From Candidatus Puniceispirillum sp. (GTDB lineage: Bacteria; Pseudomonadota; Alphaproteobacteria; Puniceispirillales; Puniceispirillaceae), in NCBI GenBank assembly GCA_028382965.1, contig JAOEUK010000001.1, forward strand, positions 124,001 to 188,000: 64,000 nucleotides of DNA, in the 5' to 3' direction. This document shows, one piece after another, positions 8,151 through 16,942 of this stretch. The first letter of the stretch is position 1; the number at the start of each line of letters is the position of its first letter. The notes under the pieces are model-generated. The model had not been told where the DNA came from. It searched no databases and saw nothing but the letters and a program-made list of their open reading frames with translations. Both the position numbers and the translations under genes were made by a program.

Positions 8151-8544
8151 ATAACAATATGTAAATAAAAACTGTTAATTTGTCATCTTTTTCATAATTA
8201 GAATGCATTAAACTGTCTAACTGCAACCGTTCAAAGACAACTTATAAATTATGATTGACATTGTGTATAGATTTAACGGCAGTGGGGATGGTTGTACCCC
8301 TTAAAATATAAAGCTACGTTTCCCACATAAAGACAGGATTACTCCACCTGGGGATAATAATAAAAATGAGTTGTTTATAAAAACCGATTACCAATAGAAA
8401 TTAATTAAAACATATGCTTATTTAATCTGCCTTTGTGGAAGAAATAGTGGATAACCTGTGAATACCTGATAATTTGCACTTACACACAGGACCTACAACA
8501 ACAACAACCTTTTTTTAATATATATTTAATGATAGAAAATTTAA
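8151..8544. other. oriC: Candidate chromosomal replication origin (oriC)
   Basis: This gene-free gap lies between the divergent genes ppsR and hemE, the place where oriC lies in Caulobacter and Rickettsia. Five 9-mers match the DnaA box TTATNCACA at 8 of 9 positions: 8262-8270 (minus), 8349-8357 (minus), 8446-8454 (minus), 8457-8465 (minus) and 8480-8488 (plus). An (ACA)n tract at 8497-8508 is followed by an almost pure A/T stretch at 8511-8544 that could be the unwinding element. Nearest genes on the left read leftward and those on the right rightward. parAB and two parS sites lie within 10 kb. The function is inferred. Confidence 0.75.
8515..8529. promoter_or_regulatory. CtrA-like binding motif (TTAA-N7-TTAA) upstream of hemE
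   Basis: TTAA at 8515-8518 and TTAA at 8526-8529 are separated by exactly 7 bases, the spacing of the CtrA consensus. It lies in the candidate origin, 16 bases before the hemE start. In Caulobacter, CtrA binds such sites in oriC and at the hemE-proximal promoter and blocks replication. The surrounding sequence is nearly pure A/T, so a chance match is quite possible. Confidence 0.4.
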
Positions 8545-9573
8545 ATGATTGATAAATTGTTCCTTTCAACAATTACCGGCAATAAATCGCAAAGAACACC
8601 CATTTGGATGATGCGACAAGCTGGAAGATATTTAAAAGAATATCAATTAATTCGTTCAGCACAGAAAGACTTTATCACATTTTGCCTTAACCCTGAGAAA
8701 GCATCAACTGTTACGGTACAGCCAATCACACGTTATGCATTTGATGCAGCTATTATTTTTTCTGATATTTTAATAGTACCTTGGGCTATGAATCGTGATG
8801 TAAGATTCCAAACAGGAATTGGTCCGTTACTAAATCCAATGGTTAAACCAGATGATATAAATAAGTCATGCTTAAATGATTTTGAGCAAAAATTATTGCC
8901 TGTAGGGGAAGCAATAAAACTCACTAAAGCATTATTACCCAAAGAAATAGCACTAATTGGATTTGCAGGCGCACCTTGGACATTAATTACGTATATGGCA
9001 GAAGGAAAATCATCACGTGACTTTCAAAAAGCACGGCTATGGGCGTGGCAAGATGCAAAAGCACTTGACGGTTTATTAGAAATTCTAATAGAGGCAACAA
9101 TTCTATTTTTATGTTTACAAGCTAGATCTGGAGCAGAATGTCTGATGCTATTTGATAGCTGGGCTAGCGCAGTACCTGCAAGTCAGCGTGATTGGCTAGT
9201 AACAAAGCCAACAGCAGCAATCGTAAAAGGTGTCCGCAAGCAAGGATATAAACAACCTATTATAGGATTTCCTAAAGGATTTGGTGATGGACTGATAAAT
9301 TTTGCTAATGAGAGTGGAGTAGACGCGATTGGATTAGATCATAGCATTAACCCAATGTGGGCCGAAAAAAATTTACCAAAAAATTTACCTGTTCAAGGTA
9401 ACTTAGATCCGATAAGTTTGTTAGGTTCGGGAAAAGAAATGTTTCGAGACATAGATAATATTTTAGAAGCATTTCACAATCGGCCACACATTTTTAATTT
9501 AGGCCATGGCATTACTCCACAAACACCAGTAGAAAACGTTCAGATTATGATCGATTATATAAGAAACCGTTAG
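8545..9573 (+). CDS. hemE: Uroporphyrinogen decarboxylase
   Basis: HemE decarboxylates the four acetate groups of uroporphyrinogen III to give coproporphyrinogen III in heme synthesis. The N-terminal signature RTPIWMMRQAGRYLKEY lies at about residues 18-34, and the second family signature GFAGAPWTLITYMAEG is near 138-153. The 342 residues are typical. The ATG has no clear Shine-Dalgarno sequence and is preceded by an A/T-rich leader within the candidate origin. hemJ follows 10 bases downstream, so the two heme genes form one unit. Confidence 0.95.
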   Translation: MIDKLFLSTITGNKSQRTPIWMMRQAGRYLKEYQLIRSAQKDFITFCLNPEKASTVTVQPITRYAFDAAIIFSDILIVPWAMNRDVRFQTGIGPLLNPMVKPDDINKSCLNDFEQKLLPVGEAIKLTKALLPKEIALIGFAGAPWTLITYMAEGKSSRDFQKARLWAWQDAKALDGLLEILIEATILFLCLQARSGAECLMLFDSWASAVPASQRDWLVTKPTAAIVKGVRKQGYKQPIIGFPKGFGDGLINFANESGVDAIGLDHSINPMWAEKNLPKNLPVQGNLDPISLLGSGKEMFRDIDNILEAFHNRPHIFNLGHGITPQTPVENVQIMIDYIRNR

Positions 9574-9583
9574 GATTGTTGAA

Positions 9584-10012
9584 ATGAGCTATGAAATTAT
9601 CAAATCTCTTCATATCTTATCAGTTATTTCATGGATGGTTGGGCTTTTGTATTTACCAAGATTATTTGTATATCATTCACAGTCACAGATAGGTTCAGTG
9701 CAAGCCGAAACTTTTAAAGTAATGGAACGGCGACTATTAAAAGCCATTATGACGCCAGCAATGATAGCAAGTTTTATTTTCGGTTTATGGCTTATAGCAC
9801 TGAATCACGGATTAGTTTATGAAGTCTGGTTTCAAATCAAATTTGTAGCAGTATTTTTAATGGCTGGAGTGCATGGAAAATTTTCTAAAATGCGTCGCTT
9901 ATTAGAAAATGATGACAAACCTTTATCTTCAAAAGCCTATCGGATCTGGAACGAAATTCCGACTGTTTTAGTGATTATTATTGTAGTTATGGCTGTTGCA
10001 AAACCGTTGTAA
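9584..10012 (+). CDS. hemJ: Protoporphyrinogen oxidase HemJ
   Basis: This is a 142-residue inner-membrane protein with about four hydrophobic segments. It matches HemJ, the heme-containing oxidase that turns protoporphyrinogen IX into protoporphyrin IX in many alphaproteobacteria and cyanobacteria. The conserved histidine is in the first helix (KSLHILSVISWMVG), and conserved basic residues appear in RRLLKAIMTPAMIASF and QIKFVAVFLMAGVHGKF. Its place directly after hemE and before rho is conserved in the class and supports a heme role. Confidence 0.9.
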   Translation: MSYEIIKSLHILSVISWMVGLLYLPRLFVYHSQSQIGSVQAETFKVMERRLLKAIMTPAMIASFIFGLWLIALNHGLVYEVWFQIKFVAVFLMAGVHGKFSKMRRLLENDDKPLSSKAYRIWNEIPTVLVIIIVVMAVAKPL

Positions 10013-10168
10013 TTGTGACACTACTGATTTTACCATTTTTTTAAATGCCGTTCTTTTATGAGATTAAAAATTAATCACGTCGTTTATTAATTTCAGCTTA
10101 GCTGGCCGTTACATTGCAATTATATGATCGCCACTCCATCTTCTACTTTCTCCCATCAGAGTAAAATT

Positions 10169-11428
10169 ATGCATTTACAAGAATTGAAAGCAAAGTCACC
10201 AGCGGATCTCTTGGCGTATGCTGAAGAGTTAGAGATAGAAAACGCAAGCACACTTCGTAAACAAGACATCATGTTCGCTATTTTGAAACAACTAGCTGAT
10301 AATGATGTAGCTATTTATGGAAGTGGTGTTTTAGAGATCTTATCTGATGGATTTGGGTTTTTACGTGCGCCTGAGTCAAATTATTTACCTGGACCAGATG
10401 ATATTTATGTATCGCCTAGTCAAGTACGACGATTTAGTCTTCGCACTGGTGACACTGTTGAAGGTCAAATCCGTGCACCAAAGGACGGTGAGCGTTATTT
10501 TGCACTGTTAAAGGTTGAAACAATTAATTTTGAAGAACCAAACGCGGTTCGTCACCGTATAAATTTTGACAATTTAACACCCCTTTATCCTGAAGAAAAA
10601 CTTACCCTTGAGTTAGCTTTTGACCCAGATAAAAAAGACAATACACCGCGTGTTATCGACCTTATATCCCCAATGGGTAAAGGTCAGCGTGGTTTAATTG
10701 TTGCACCGCCACGCACCGGCAAGACCATGATGCTTCAAAGTATTGCTCATGCAATTTCAGAAAACCACCCAGACGTGTACCTGATTGTTCTCTTGATTGA
10801 TGAACGGCCTGAAGAAGTGACAGACATGCAACGTTCGGTTCGTGGTGAAGTGATTTCGTCAACTTTTGATGAGCCCGCCTCAAGACATGTGCAAGTAACT
10901 GAAATGGTAATAGAAAAAGCAAAAAGGCTAGTTGAACACAAACGTGATGTGGTGATTTTATTAGACTCAATTACACGACTGGCACGAGCATATAATACTG
11001 TTGTACCATCGTCGGGTAAAGTGCTTACTGGCGGTGTAGATGCAAATGCTTTACAGCGGCCAAAGCGATTTTTTGGTGCGGCTCGTAATATAGAGGAAGG
11101 CGGTTCTTTGACGATCATCGCTACCGCACTTATTGAAACTGGATCACGTATGGATGAAGTGATCTTTGAGGAATTTAAAGGTACTGGCAATAGCGAGGTT
11201 ATTCTGGATCGAAAATTGTCAGATAAAAGAACGTTTCCAGCGATTGATATCACGAAATCCGGCACGCGTAAGGAAGAATTGTTAGTAGATAAAGGTACGC
11301 TCGCGAAAATGTGGGTGTTGCGCAGGATATTGATGCAAATGGGTTCTGTCGATGCGATGGAGTTTCTTGTAGATAAGTTAAAGAATTCAAAGAGTAATGA
11401 TGAATTTTTTGACCACATGAACAGCTAA
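10169..11428 (+). CDS. rho: Transcription termination factor Rho
   Basis: Rho is a hexameric RNA-dependent ATPase that ends transcription. The chosen ATG at 10169 gives MHLQELK and 419 residues, the usual Rho length. An in-frame ATG at 10124 adds 15 residues with no family match. The N-terminal RNA-binding domain contains [14 protein letters not shown]. Walker A is [10 protein letters not shown], Walker B is [15 protein letters not shown], and the R-loop follows. The 156 bases before the start hold no gene and could be the leader through which rho often regulates itself. Confidence 0.96.
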   Translation: MHLQELKAKSPADLLAYAEELEIENASTLRKQDIMFAILKQLADNDVAIYGSGVLEILSDGFGFLRAPESNYLPGPDDIYVSPSQVRRFSLRTGDTVEGQIRAPKDGERYFALLKVETINFEEPNAVRHRINFDNLTPLYPEEKLTLELAFDPDKKDNTPRVIDLISPMGKGQRGLIVAPPRTGKTMMLQSIAHAISENHPDVYLIVLLIDERPEEVTDMQRSVRGEVISSTFDEPASRHVQVTEMVIEKAKRLVEHKRDVVILLDSITRLARAYNTVVPSSGKVLTGGVDANALQRPKRFFGAARNIEEGGSLTIIATALIETGSRMDEVIFEEFKGTGNSEVILDRKLSDKRTFPAIDITKSGTRKEELLVDKGTLAKMWVLRRILMQMGSVDAMEFLVDKLKNSKSNDEFFDHMNS

Positions 11429-11459
11429 ACAATAAACCGTTCCTGAAACTATTTATTAT

Positions 11460-12035
11460 TCATTTTGAGGGCGCTGTAAGATATGTCGCATCCGGCTGTC
11501 TACGTCTTAGACGTGTGGTTCCTTTGGACTCGAGGTGCAATAAGCCTGCCTTACGTGCTAAATTAGTACTGTGTGTTGGCGGAAGATTACTTCCACTTCC
11601 ATAATTTCCCAACCCTCCATCGGTTCGTATTATTCTGTGGCAAGGATATATTATTGGGATTGGGTTAGTTGCACATGCAGTTCCTGCAGTGCGTGCTGCG
11701 TTAGGTTTGCCAGCGATTCTAGCAAACTCGGCGTAAGTGATGAGTGTGGCATAGGGGATTTTTGCCATAACATTAAGCCAATGTTGGCTGGCATCAGTTT
11801 TTCCAGCAGGTGCCAAAGGGAGTGTAAACTTACAAAGTTTATTATTGAAATAAGCTTGAAGCTGAAAGATTGTTTCACGTGAAACACTGTCGGGGTGGTC
11901 TGGTTCGTCCCACCCAGTCTGATTCCAATCAAGGCGTATTAAGCTTGCGCCATCACTAATCGGCCGTATCCAGCCAAAGTTGGTTTTTAAGGTAGACATG
12001 TAAAATTTAATTAGTGGTTCGTTAATTTTTTGCAT
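11460..12035 (-). CDS. ogt: Methylated-DNA--protein-cysteine S-methyltransferase
   Basis: This DNA repair protein transfers the methyl group from O6-methylguanine to its own cysteine. The active-site PCHRI lies at residues 131-135 with Cys132, preceded by the helix-turn-helix region ITYAEFARIAGKPNAARTAG that enters the minor groove. At 191 residues it is close to Ogt length. The gene converges on rho. A perfect parS palindrome lies in its coding sequence and specifies VSRET at residues 51-55. No Ada regulatory domain is present. Alternative start at Met13 is possible. Confidence 0.92.
   Translation of the reverse strand: MQKINEPLIKFYMSTLKTNFGWIRPISDGASLIRLDWNQTGWDEPDHPDSVSRETIFQLQAYFNNKLCKFTLPLAPAGKTDASQHWLNVMAKIPYATLITYAEFARIAGKPNAARTAGTACATNPIPIIYPCHRIIRTDGGLGNYGSGSNLPPTHSTNLARKAGLLHLESKGTTRLRRRQPDATYLTAPSK
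11871..11886. promoter_or_regulatory. parS: parS centromere site 1
   Basis: TGTTTCACGTGAAACA is a perfect 16-bp palindrome and matches the conserved bacterial parS consensus bound by ParB. It is inside ogt, about 3.4 kb from the candidate origin and 5 kb from the parAB genes. ParB loading here and spreading would place the segregation complex beside the origin. Confidence 0.93.
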
Positions 12036-12158
12036 GAAATCATCCTTAAAGAAGCGTGTCTACTAGTTAATATAGGGATCGTAGAAAATATGGTCTTGTT
12101 GTCAGCATCCGTTCACTTTAGATAAAAGCTATCAGAATTAGTCAGAGATGAAAAGAAT

Positions 12159-13535
12159 ATGAGCGTAGAAGTTGATGATACTATTTTTGCAGTAGCTACC
12201 CCTCCTGGGAGGTCAGCAATTGCAGTTATACGAGTTAGTGGTGCTGAAGCTGCGTCAGCACCAGCATTGTTTTCTGTTCCCTGCCCAGTAGCTGGACAGT
12301 TTGGGATAGCAAGGCTAATGCAAGAAGGAAAAGTATTAGATCAGGTCATTATCTTGTTCATGAAAGCGCCATACTCCAGCACAGGTGAAAATGTATGTGA
12401 AATTCACTGTCATGGGAGCCTTGCAGTTATCGACGCAATTATAGATTTGTTAGGAACAAAGGATGGGTTCCGTGTTGCAGGACCCGGTGAATTTACAAAA
12501 CGTAGTTTTATGAATGGGAAAATGGACTTGTTAGGTGTGGAAGGGCTTGCAGATCTGATTGATGCCGAAACTCCAGCTCAGCTTCATCAGGCATGGGCGC
12601 AGATCGATGGGGCACTTAGGGCGCCAGTAATGTCATGGCGAGCTGAGCTCATTACTATCGCTGCTAGATTAGAGGCTTTAATTGATTTTAGTGATGAAGA
12701 TTTACCGTTAGAAATTGAAAATTCTTTGCGCAGCAGCACCAAGGCTCTAGCGTCAGCCTTGTTAAAAAATCTTAATGATGGCGGCGTTGGCGAATTAGTT
12801 CGTGACGGCGTGGTTATGGCGTTGGTCGGCCCAGTAAATGCAGGAAAATCAACAATTTTGAATGCGCTTGCCGGTCGTGATGCTGCAATTGTGTCCAATG
12901 AGGCTGGTACAACACGGGATATCGTCCAAATCCAACTCGATTTTCATGGTGTACCAGTAACAATTCGTGACACAGCAGGAATTCGTGATGCTAGTGGTGA
13001 GATTGAGAGCGAAGGTATTAAGCGATCTATTATGGCAGCCGCTAGCGCTGATTTAGTGCTCATCATTCTGGATGGGAGTGATAAAGGCTGGCAAGACGCC
13101 CGTGACAAGATTAATAAATCCATTGAACGGCAAGTAACAGACAGTGGTATGATTAAAGGCCAGATATTTTACGTTTTAAACAAGGCTGATTGTGGTATTT
13201 TTGAGGATGCTAGCATTGAATTAGATAGCATGCTGGTAATGTCAGCGCAAAGTCCGGCTGATATTTGTAAGTTGGTTAAGGCACTGGAAAAGTGTTTAGT
13301 GCCTTTAAATCACACTGAAGGCAGTGTGATTATTACTCGTCAACGTCACCGAAAGGCGATGCAAATTGCGTATGATGCACTTACCCGCGCTGTGACTCAT
13401 AATTTTCAACGTGAACCAGAGCTTGCTGCTGAAGAATTCCGCGCTGCAACAGGTGCTTTAGGCCGTATTACTGGGGAAATTGATGTTGAGGAACTTCTTG
13501 AAAGCATCTTTTCAGCCTTTTGTATTGGAAAATAG
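12159..13535 (+). CDS. mnmE: tRNA modification GTPase MnmE
   Basis: MnmE works with MnmG to add the carboxymethylaminomethyl group to wobble uridine 34 of certain tRNAs. The N-terminal formyl-THF-binding domain begins DDTIFAVATPPGRSAIAVIRVSG. The G domain shows GPVNAGKSTILNAL (G1), DTAGIRDA (G3) and NKAD (G4). The protein ends with FCIGK, giving the conserved C-terminal CIGK cysteine motif. The 458 residues are normal. mnmG follows on the same strand after 70 bases. Confidence 0.96.
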   Translation: MSVEVDDTIFAVATPPGRSAIAVIRVSGAEAASAPALFSVPCPVAGQFGIARLMQEGKVLDQVIILFMKAPYSSTGENVCEIHCHGSLAVIDAIIDLLGTKDGFRVAGPGEFTKRSFMNGKMDLLGVEGLADLIDAETPAQLHQAWAQIDGALRAPVMSWRAELITIAARLEALIDFSDEDLPLEIENSLRSSTKALASALLKNLNDGGVGELVRDGVVMALVGPVNAGKSTILNALAGRDAAIVSNEAGTTRDIVQIQLDFHGVPVTIRDTAGIRDASGEIESEGIKRSIMAAASADLVLIILDGSDKGWQDARDKINKSIERQVTDSGMIKGQIFYVLNKADCGIFEDASIELDSMLVMSAQSPADICKLVKALEKCLVPLNHTEGSVIITRQRHRKAMQIAYDALTRAVTHNFQREPELAAEEFRAATGALGRITGEIDVEELLESIFSAFCIGK

Positions 13536-13605
13536 AGAAAAAACCGGCATAACAGCGATTTGATTTAATATCTTTGGCCAGTAGATAGATGAAAGTGGAA
13601 AGATT

Positions 13606-15504
13606 GTGACAGATCGTTTTGATGTCATTGTTGTTGGTGGTGGACACGCTGGCTGTGAAGCGGCTGCAGCGGCGGCGAGAATGGGCGTATCGGTTGGTCT
13701 GATTACAATGCGGGCTGACCGTATTGGAGAAATGTCCTGTAATCCTGCCATTGGGGGACTTGGGAAGGGCCACTTAGTTCGTGAAATAGATGCACTCGAT
13801 GGTATTATGGGTCGGGCAATTGATCGTGCTGGAATACAGTTTAGAATGTTAAACAAGTCACGTGGACCAGCTGTTCATGGTCCACGTGCACAAGCGGACC
13901 GGGCTTTATATCGTGATGCAATTCAGAATCTTCTCGCCGAGCATGATAACATCCAAATTATCGAAGCTGCAGTTGGTGATATTTTAGTTAAAAAAAGTCA
14001 GGGTGGTGATCGGGTTGATGGTATAGTTACTGAGAATGGCCGAAATTATCACTGCGTTGCTATAGTGCTGACAACCGGAACGTTTCTTGGTGGCGTCATT
14101 CATCTTGGAGCTGAGCGCACACCCGCAGGTCGAATCAGTGAAGCTCCATCAAATCAGCTTGCTGCGCGATTGGCAGATATGTGTTTGCCACTTGGACGGC
14201 TAAAGACAGGAACACCAGCACGGCTTGACAGCAATAGCATCGATTGGGCTAGTCTTGAGATGCAGCAGGCTGATGACCCACCTATACCTTTTTCCACCCT
14301 TACCGATAAAATTAATGTGCAGCAGATTTCTTGTGGTATCACTCGTACAACTCCGCAAACCCATAAAATTATTAAAGATTCTATTCATTTATCTGCGATC
14401 TATAGTGGTCAAATATCAAGCAAGGGTCCGCGTTATTGCCCATCGATTGAGGATAAGGTTCATAGGTTTGCTAAAAAGGAATCTCACCAGATATTTCTTG
14501 AACCTGAAGGATTAAATGATCTGACTGTTTATCCAAATGGTATTTCTACAAGCCTACCACGCGATGTTCAAACAGCCATGATCGCGTCAATTCCTGGATT
14601 AGAATCAGCTAAAATTTTGCAATTTGGTTATGCAATCGAATATGATTTTGTTGATCCTCGGACCTTGCGTCGCTCTCTTGCAGTAAAGTCACTCCCAGGT
14701 CTTTATCTTGCGGGCCAAATCAATGGCACTACTGGTTATGAAGAAGCTGCGGCGCAAGGATTAATTGCTGGTGTGAATGCAGCTTTACTGGTTGGAAATG
14801 GGGTGGATTATAAGCCATTCGTGCTTGATCGTGCTGATGCCTACATCGGCGTAATGGTTGATGATTTGATCACCAAAGGTGTTCCAGAACCTTACCGGAT
14901 GTTTACTTCTCGGGCTGAATATAGGCTGTTGTTAAGGGCTGATAATGCAGATCAGCGTCTGACTGATCGAGGGCTCGCAATTGGCTGTGTTGGCCGACTA
15001 CGTCAAAAGGCTTGGTATAGCAAGGAAGCGGCCCTTACCGCAGCACGGACAATGTTGCAGACAGATAAGCGATCGGCCAAAGCGGTTGCTGCCGCTGGCC
15101 TCCCAGTTTCACGGGATGGAGGCGCGCGTAGCGCCGCTAATTTACTTGCGCTGGAAGGAATTAGCATTACTAAACTTCTACATCTTTGGCCAGATCTTGA
15201 GGCGATACCACCGTTTCTTCATAGTCAACTCGAGGCTGATTACCGTTATTCAGGCTATATTGGGCGGCAACAGGCGGACATTGATGCATTGCGGCGTGAT
15301 GAAGCGGTAATTATACCGGCCCATACCGACTTTGCATCTGTGGGGGGCTTATCTGCTGAGTCAAAAGATATATTATGCCTTCGCCAGCCTGAAACCATTG
15401 GCCACGCAAACCGTCTTCCTGGCTTGACCCCAGCTGCGGTGGTTGCAGTGCTTCGTCATATAAAGCGGCGGCAAAAAAATATAGACATCAGGGCTGTATC
15501 GTGA
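13606..15504 (+). CDS. mnmG: tRNA uridine-5-carboxymethylaminomethyl modification enzyme MnmG
   Basis: This is the FAD- and NADH-dependent partner of MnmE. The FAD fold is [20 protein letters not shown] near the N-terminus, and the GidA signature [20 protein letters not shown] lies at about residues 42-62. The second signature [16 protein letters not shown] is near 370. The 632 residues match the long MnmG form. Translation begins at a GTG. The stop overlaps the rsmG GTG start, so mnmG and rsmG are coupled. Confidence 0.96.
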   Translation: MTDRFDVIVVGGGHAGCEAAAAAARMGVSVGLITMRADRIGEMSCNPAIGGLGKGHLVREIDALDGIMGRAIDRAGIQFRMLNKSRGPAVHGPRAQADRALYRDAIQNLLAEHDNIQIIEAAVGDILVKKSQGGDRVDGIVTENGRNYHCVAIVLTTGTFLGGVIHLGAERTPAGRISEAPSNQLAARLADMCLPLGRLKTGTPARLDSNSIDWASLEMQQADDPPIPFSTLTDKINVQQISCGITRTTPQTHKIIKDSIHLSAIYSGQISSKGPRYCPSIEDKVHRFAKKESHQIFLEPEGLNDLTVYPNGISTSLPRDVQTAMIASIPGLESAKILQFGYAIEYDFVDPRTLRRSLAVKSLPGLYLAGQINGTTGYEEAAAQGLIAGVNAALLVGNGVDYKPFVLDRADAYIGVMVDDLITKGVPEPYRMFTSRAEYRLLLRADNADQRLTDRGLAIGCVGRLRQKAWYSKEAALTAARTMLQTDKRSAKAVAAAGLPVSRDGGARSAANLLALEGISITKLLHLWPDLEAIPPFLHSQLEADYRYSGYIGRQQADIDALRRDEAVIIPAHTDFASVGGLSAESKDILCLRQPETIGHANRLPGLTPAAVVAVLRHIKRRQKNIDIRAVS

Positions 15505-16100
15505 CAGCTGAGGAGATTGGTGAGCTCCTGAATGTTTCACGTGAAACAATAAGTCAATTTCAAGAGTATCTAGCCTTATTGGAGAAATGGCAGCCTCGAA
15601 TCAATTTGGTCGCTAGCAGTACGTTAGTGCATGCTTGGCAACGTCACATTTTAGACTCTGCGCAGCTAGTGGCTTTTTATCCTGCAAACACTAAACATAT
15701 ACTCGATGTTGGCAGTGGTGCAGGGTTTCCTGGGCTTGTGTTGGCAATCATGGGAGGTGTGCAGGTTGATCTTGTTGAATCAGATCAGCGGAAGGCAATT
15801 TTTTTGTCAACGGTAATTCGTTTACTTGGCTTGCCAGCAAAGGTTCATAATCAACGGATTGAAAAAATGACGAATATGTTTCCTGATGTAATTACCGCTC
15901 GCGCAGTAGCTCCTGTTCCTAAACTATTGAAAATATTAAAAAATCAGATAAACAAGGATACTGTTTGTTTGTTTCTAAAGAGTGCTTCAGTGCAAGAAGA
16001 ATTGACCAACTTACAAACTTATTCCAATATGATTCCGACGACTTATCCGAGTCTTTCTAGCCCAGATGGTGTCGTTTTAGAGATGAAAAATAAATGTTAA
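15501..16100 (+). CDS. rsmG: 16S rRNA (guanine-N7) methyltransferase RsmG
   Basis: RsmG methylates guanine 527 (E. coli numbering) of 16S rRNA using S-adenosylmethionine. The SAM-binding motif is [17 protein letters not shown], near residues 68-84. The 199 residues are typical. The GTG start shares bases with the mnmG stop. Codons 12-16 form a parS site, so the N-terminal VSRETI is constrained by DNA as well as protein function. parA follows after 59 bases. Confidence 0.94.
   Translation: MTAEEIGELLNVSRETISQFQEYLALLEKWQPRINLVASSTLVHAWQRHILDSAQLVAFYPANTKHILDVGSGAGFPGLVLAIMGGVQVDLVESDQRKAIFLSTVIRLLGLPAKVHNQRIEKMTNMFPDVITARAVAPVPKLLKILKNQINKDTVCLFLKSASVQEELTNLQTYSNMIPTTYPSLSSPDGVVLEMKNKC
15533..15548. 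promoter_or_regulatory. parS: parS centromere site 2
   Basis: This is a second perfect copy of the palindrome TGTTTCACGTGAAACA, located in the 5' end of rsmG where it encodes VSRET at residues 12-16. It is 3.66 kb from site 1 and about 600 bases before parA. parS at this place in rsmG is known in several bacteria, and the family N-terminus carries the same peptide. Confidence 0.94.
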
Positions 16101-16159
16101 ATTAAATGTTATCACTGTTGGTGCTTCGATAAGACTGACAAACGTCAAGGTTTGCTAAT

Positions 16160-16942
16160 ATGACTTCTACAGCGCGCATTATAGCAATTGCTAATCAAAA
16201 AGGTGGTGTTGGAAAAACAACCACTTCTGTTAATTTGGCAACAGCTTTATCGGCGTGCGGACGTCGAGTGTTGTTGGTTGATTTTGATCCACAGGGAAAT
16301 GCCTCTACAGGGCTTGGTATCAATCCCAAAGACCGTCAGGCTAATAGTTATCGACTTATAACTGGCGAGGTTGGTATTCTGGAAGCCATTAAGCCTAGCT
16401 CGGTCCCAAGTCTTGATATAATCGCAGCTGTGGTTGATCTCTCGGCAGCAGAAGTTGAACTAACAGCGGTAGATCGCCGAGAGTTCCAGTTATTAGACGC
16501 ATTAAAGCTCGGTATTCCAAATTATGATTATATTATAATCGATTGTCCCCCATCGCTTGGACTTTTGACAGTCAATGCACTTTGTGCAGCTAATCGCGTT
16601 TTAGTGCCATTGCAATGCGAGTTTTACGCTCTGGAAGGCTTGTCTCAATTAATGCGAACCATTGAAACGGTTAGAGCAGGATTAAATCCAGATTTAGCTA
16701 TGCAGGGGATAGTTCTAACAATGTATGATAGCCGCAACAAACTGTCTGAGCAGGTTGCAGGTGACGTTCGCCAACATCTTGGAGACATGGTTTATGATAC
16801 TGTTATTCCAAGAAATGTTCGTGTTTCTGAGGCGCCGTCCTTTGGCCAATCAGTATTGATGTACGATCTACATTGTGCTGGCTCGCAAGCCTATGTTGCG
16901 CTTGCTGCTGAATTTTTGAATCAAGAAAAGGAAGCTTTTTAA
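16160..16942 (+). CDS. parA: Chromosome partitioning ATPase ParA
   Basis: ParA is a deviant Walker ATPase that moves ParB-parS complexes to the cell poles. The deviant Walker A is ANQKGGVGKTTTSVNLA (residues 11-27), and DFDPQGNASTGLG and IIIDCPPSLGLLT are the A' and B motifs. The 260 residues without an N-terminal HTH identify the chromosomal (type Ib-like) form. The stop codon shares one base with the parB ATG (TAATG), so the two are made together. Confidence 0.96.
   Translation: MTSTARIIAIANQKGGVGKTTTSVNLATALSACGRRVLLVDFDPQGNASTGLGINPKDRQANSYRLITGEVGILEAIKPSSVPSLDIIAAVVDLSAAEVELTAVDRREFQLLDALKLGIPNYDYIIIDCPPSLGLLTVNALCAANRVLVPLQCEFYALEGLSQLMRTIETVRAGLNPDLAMQGIVLTMYDSRNKLSEQVAGDVRQHLGDMVYDTVIPRNVRVSEAPSFGQSVLMYDLHCAGSQAYVALAAEFLNQEKEAF

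Noticed and set aside
9020-9029. CACGTGA core inside hemE as a possible third parS
   Set aside because: The flanks do not match TGTTTCACGTGAAACA on either side, so it is too far from the consensus.
10747-11418. 223-codon open frame on the minus strand within rho
   Set aside because: It is antisense to the well-conserved rho gene, has no recognisable motif, and is a by-product of rho codon use.
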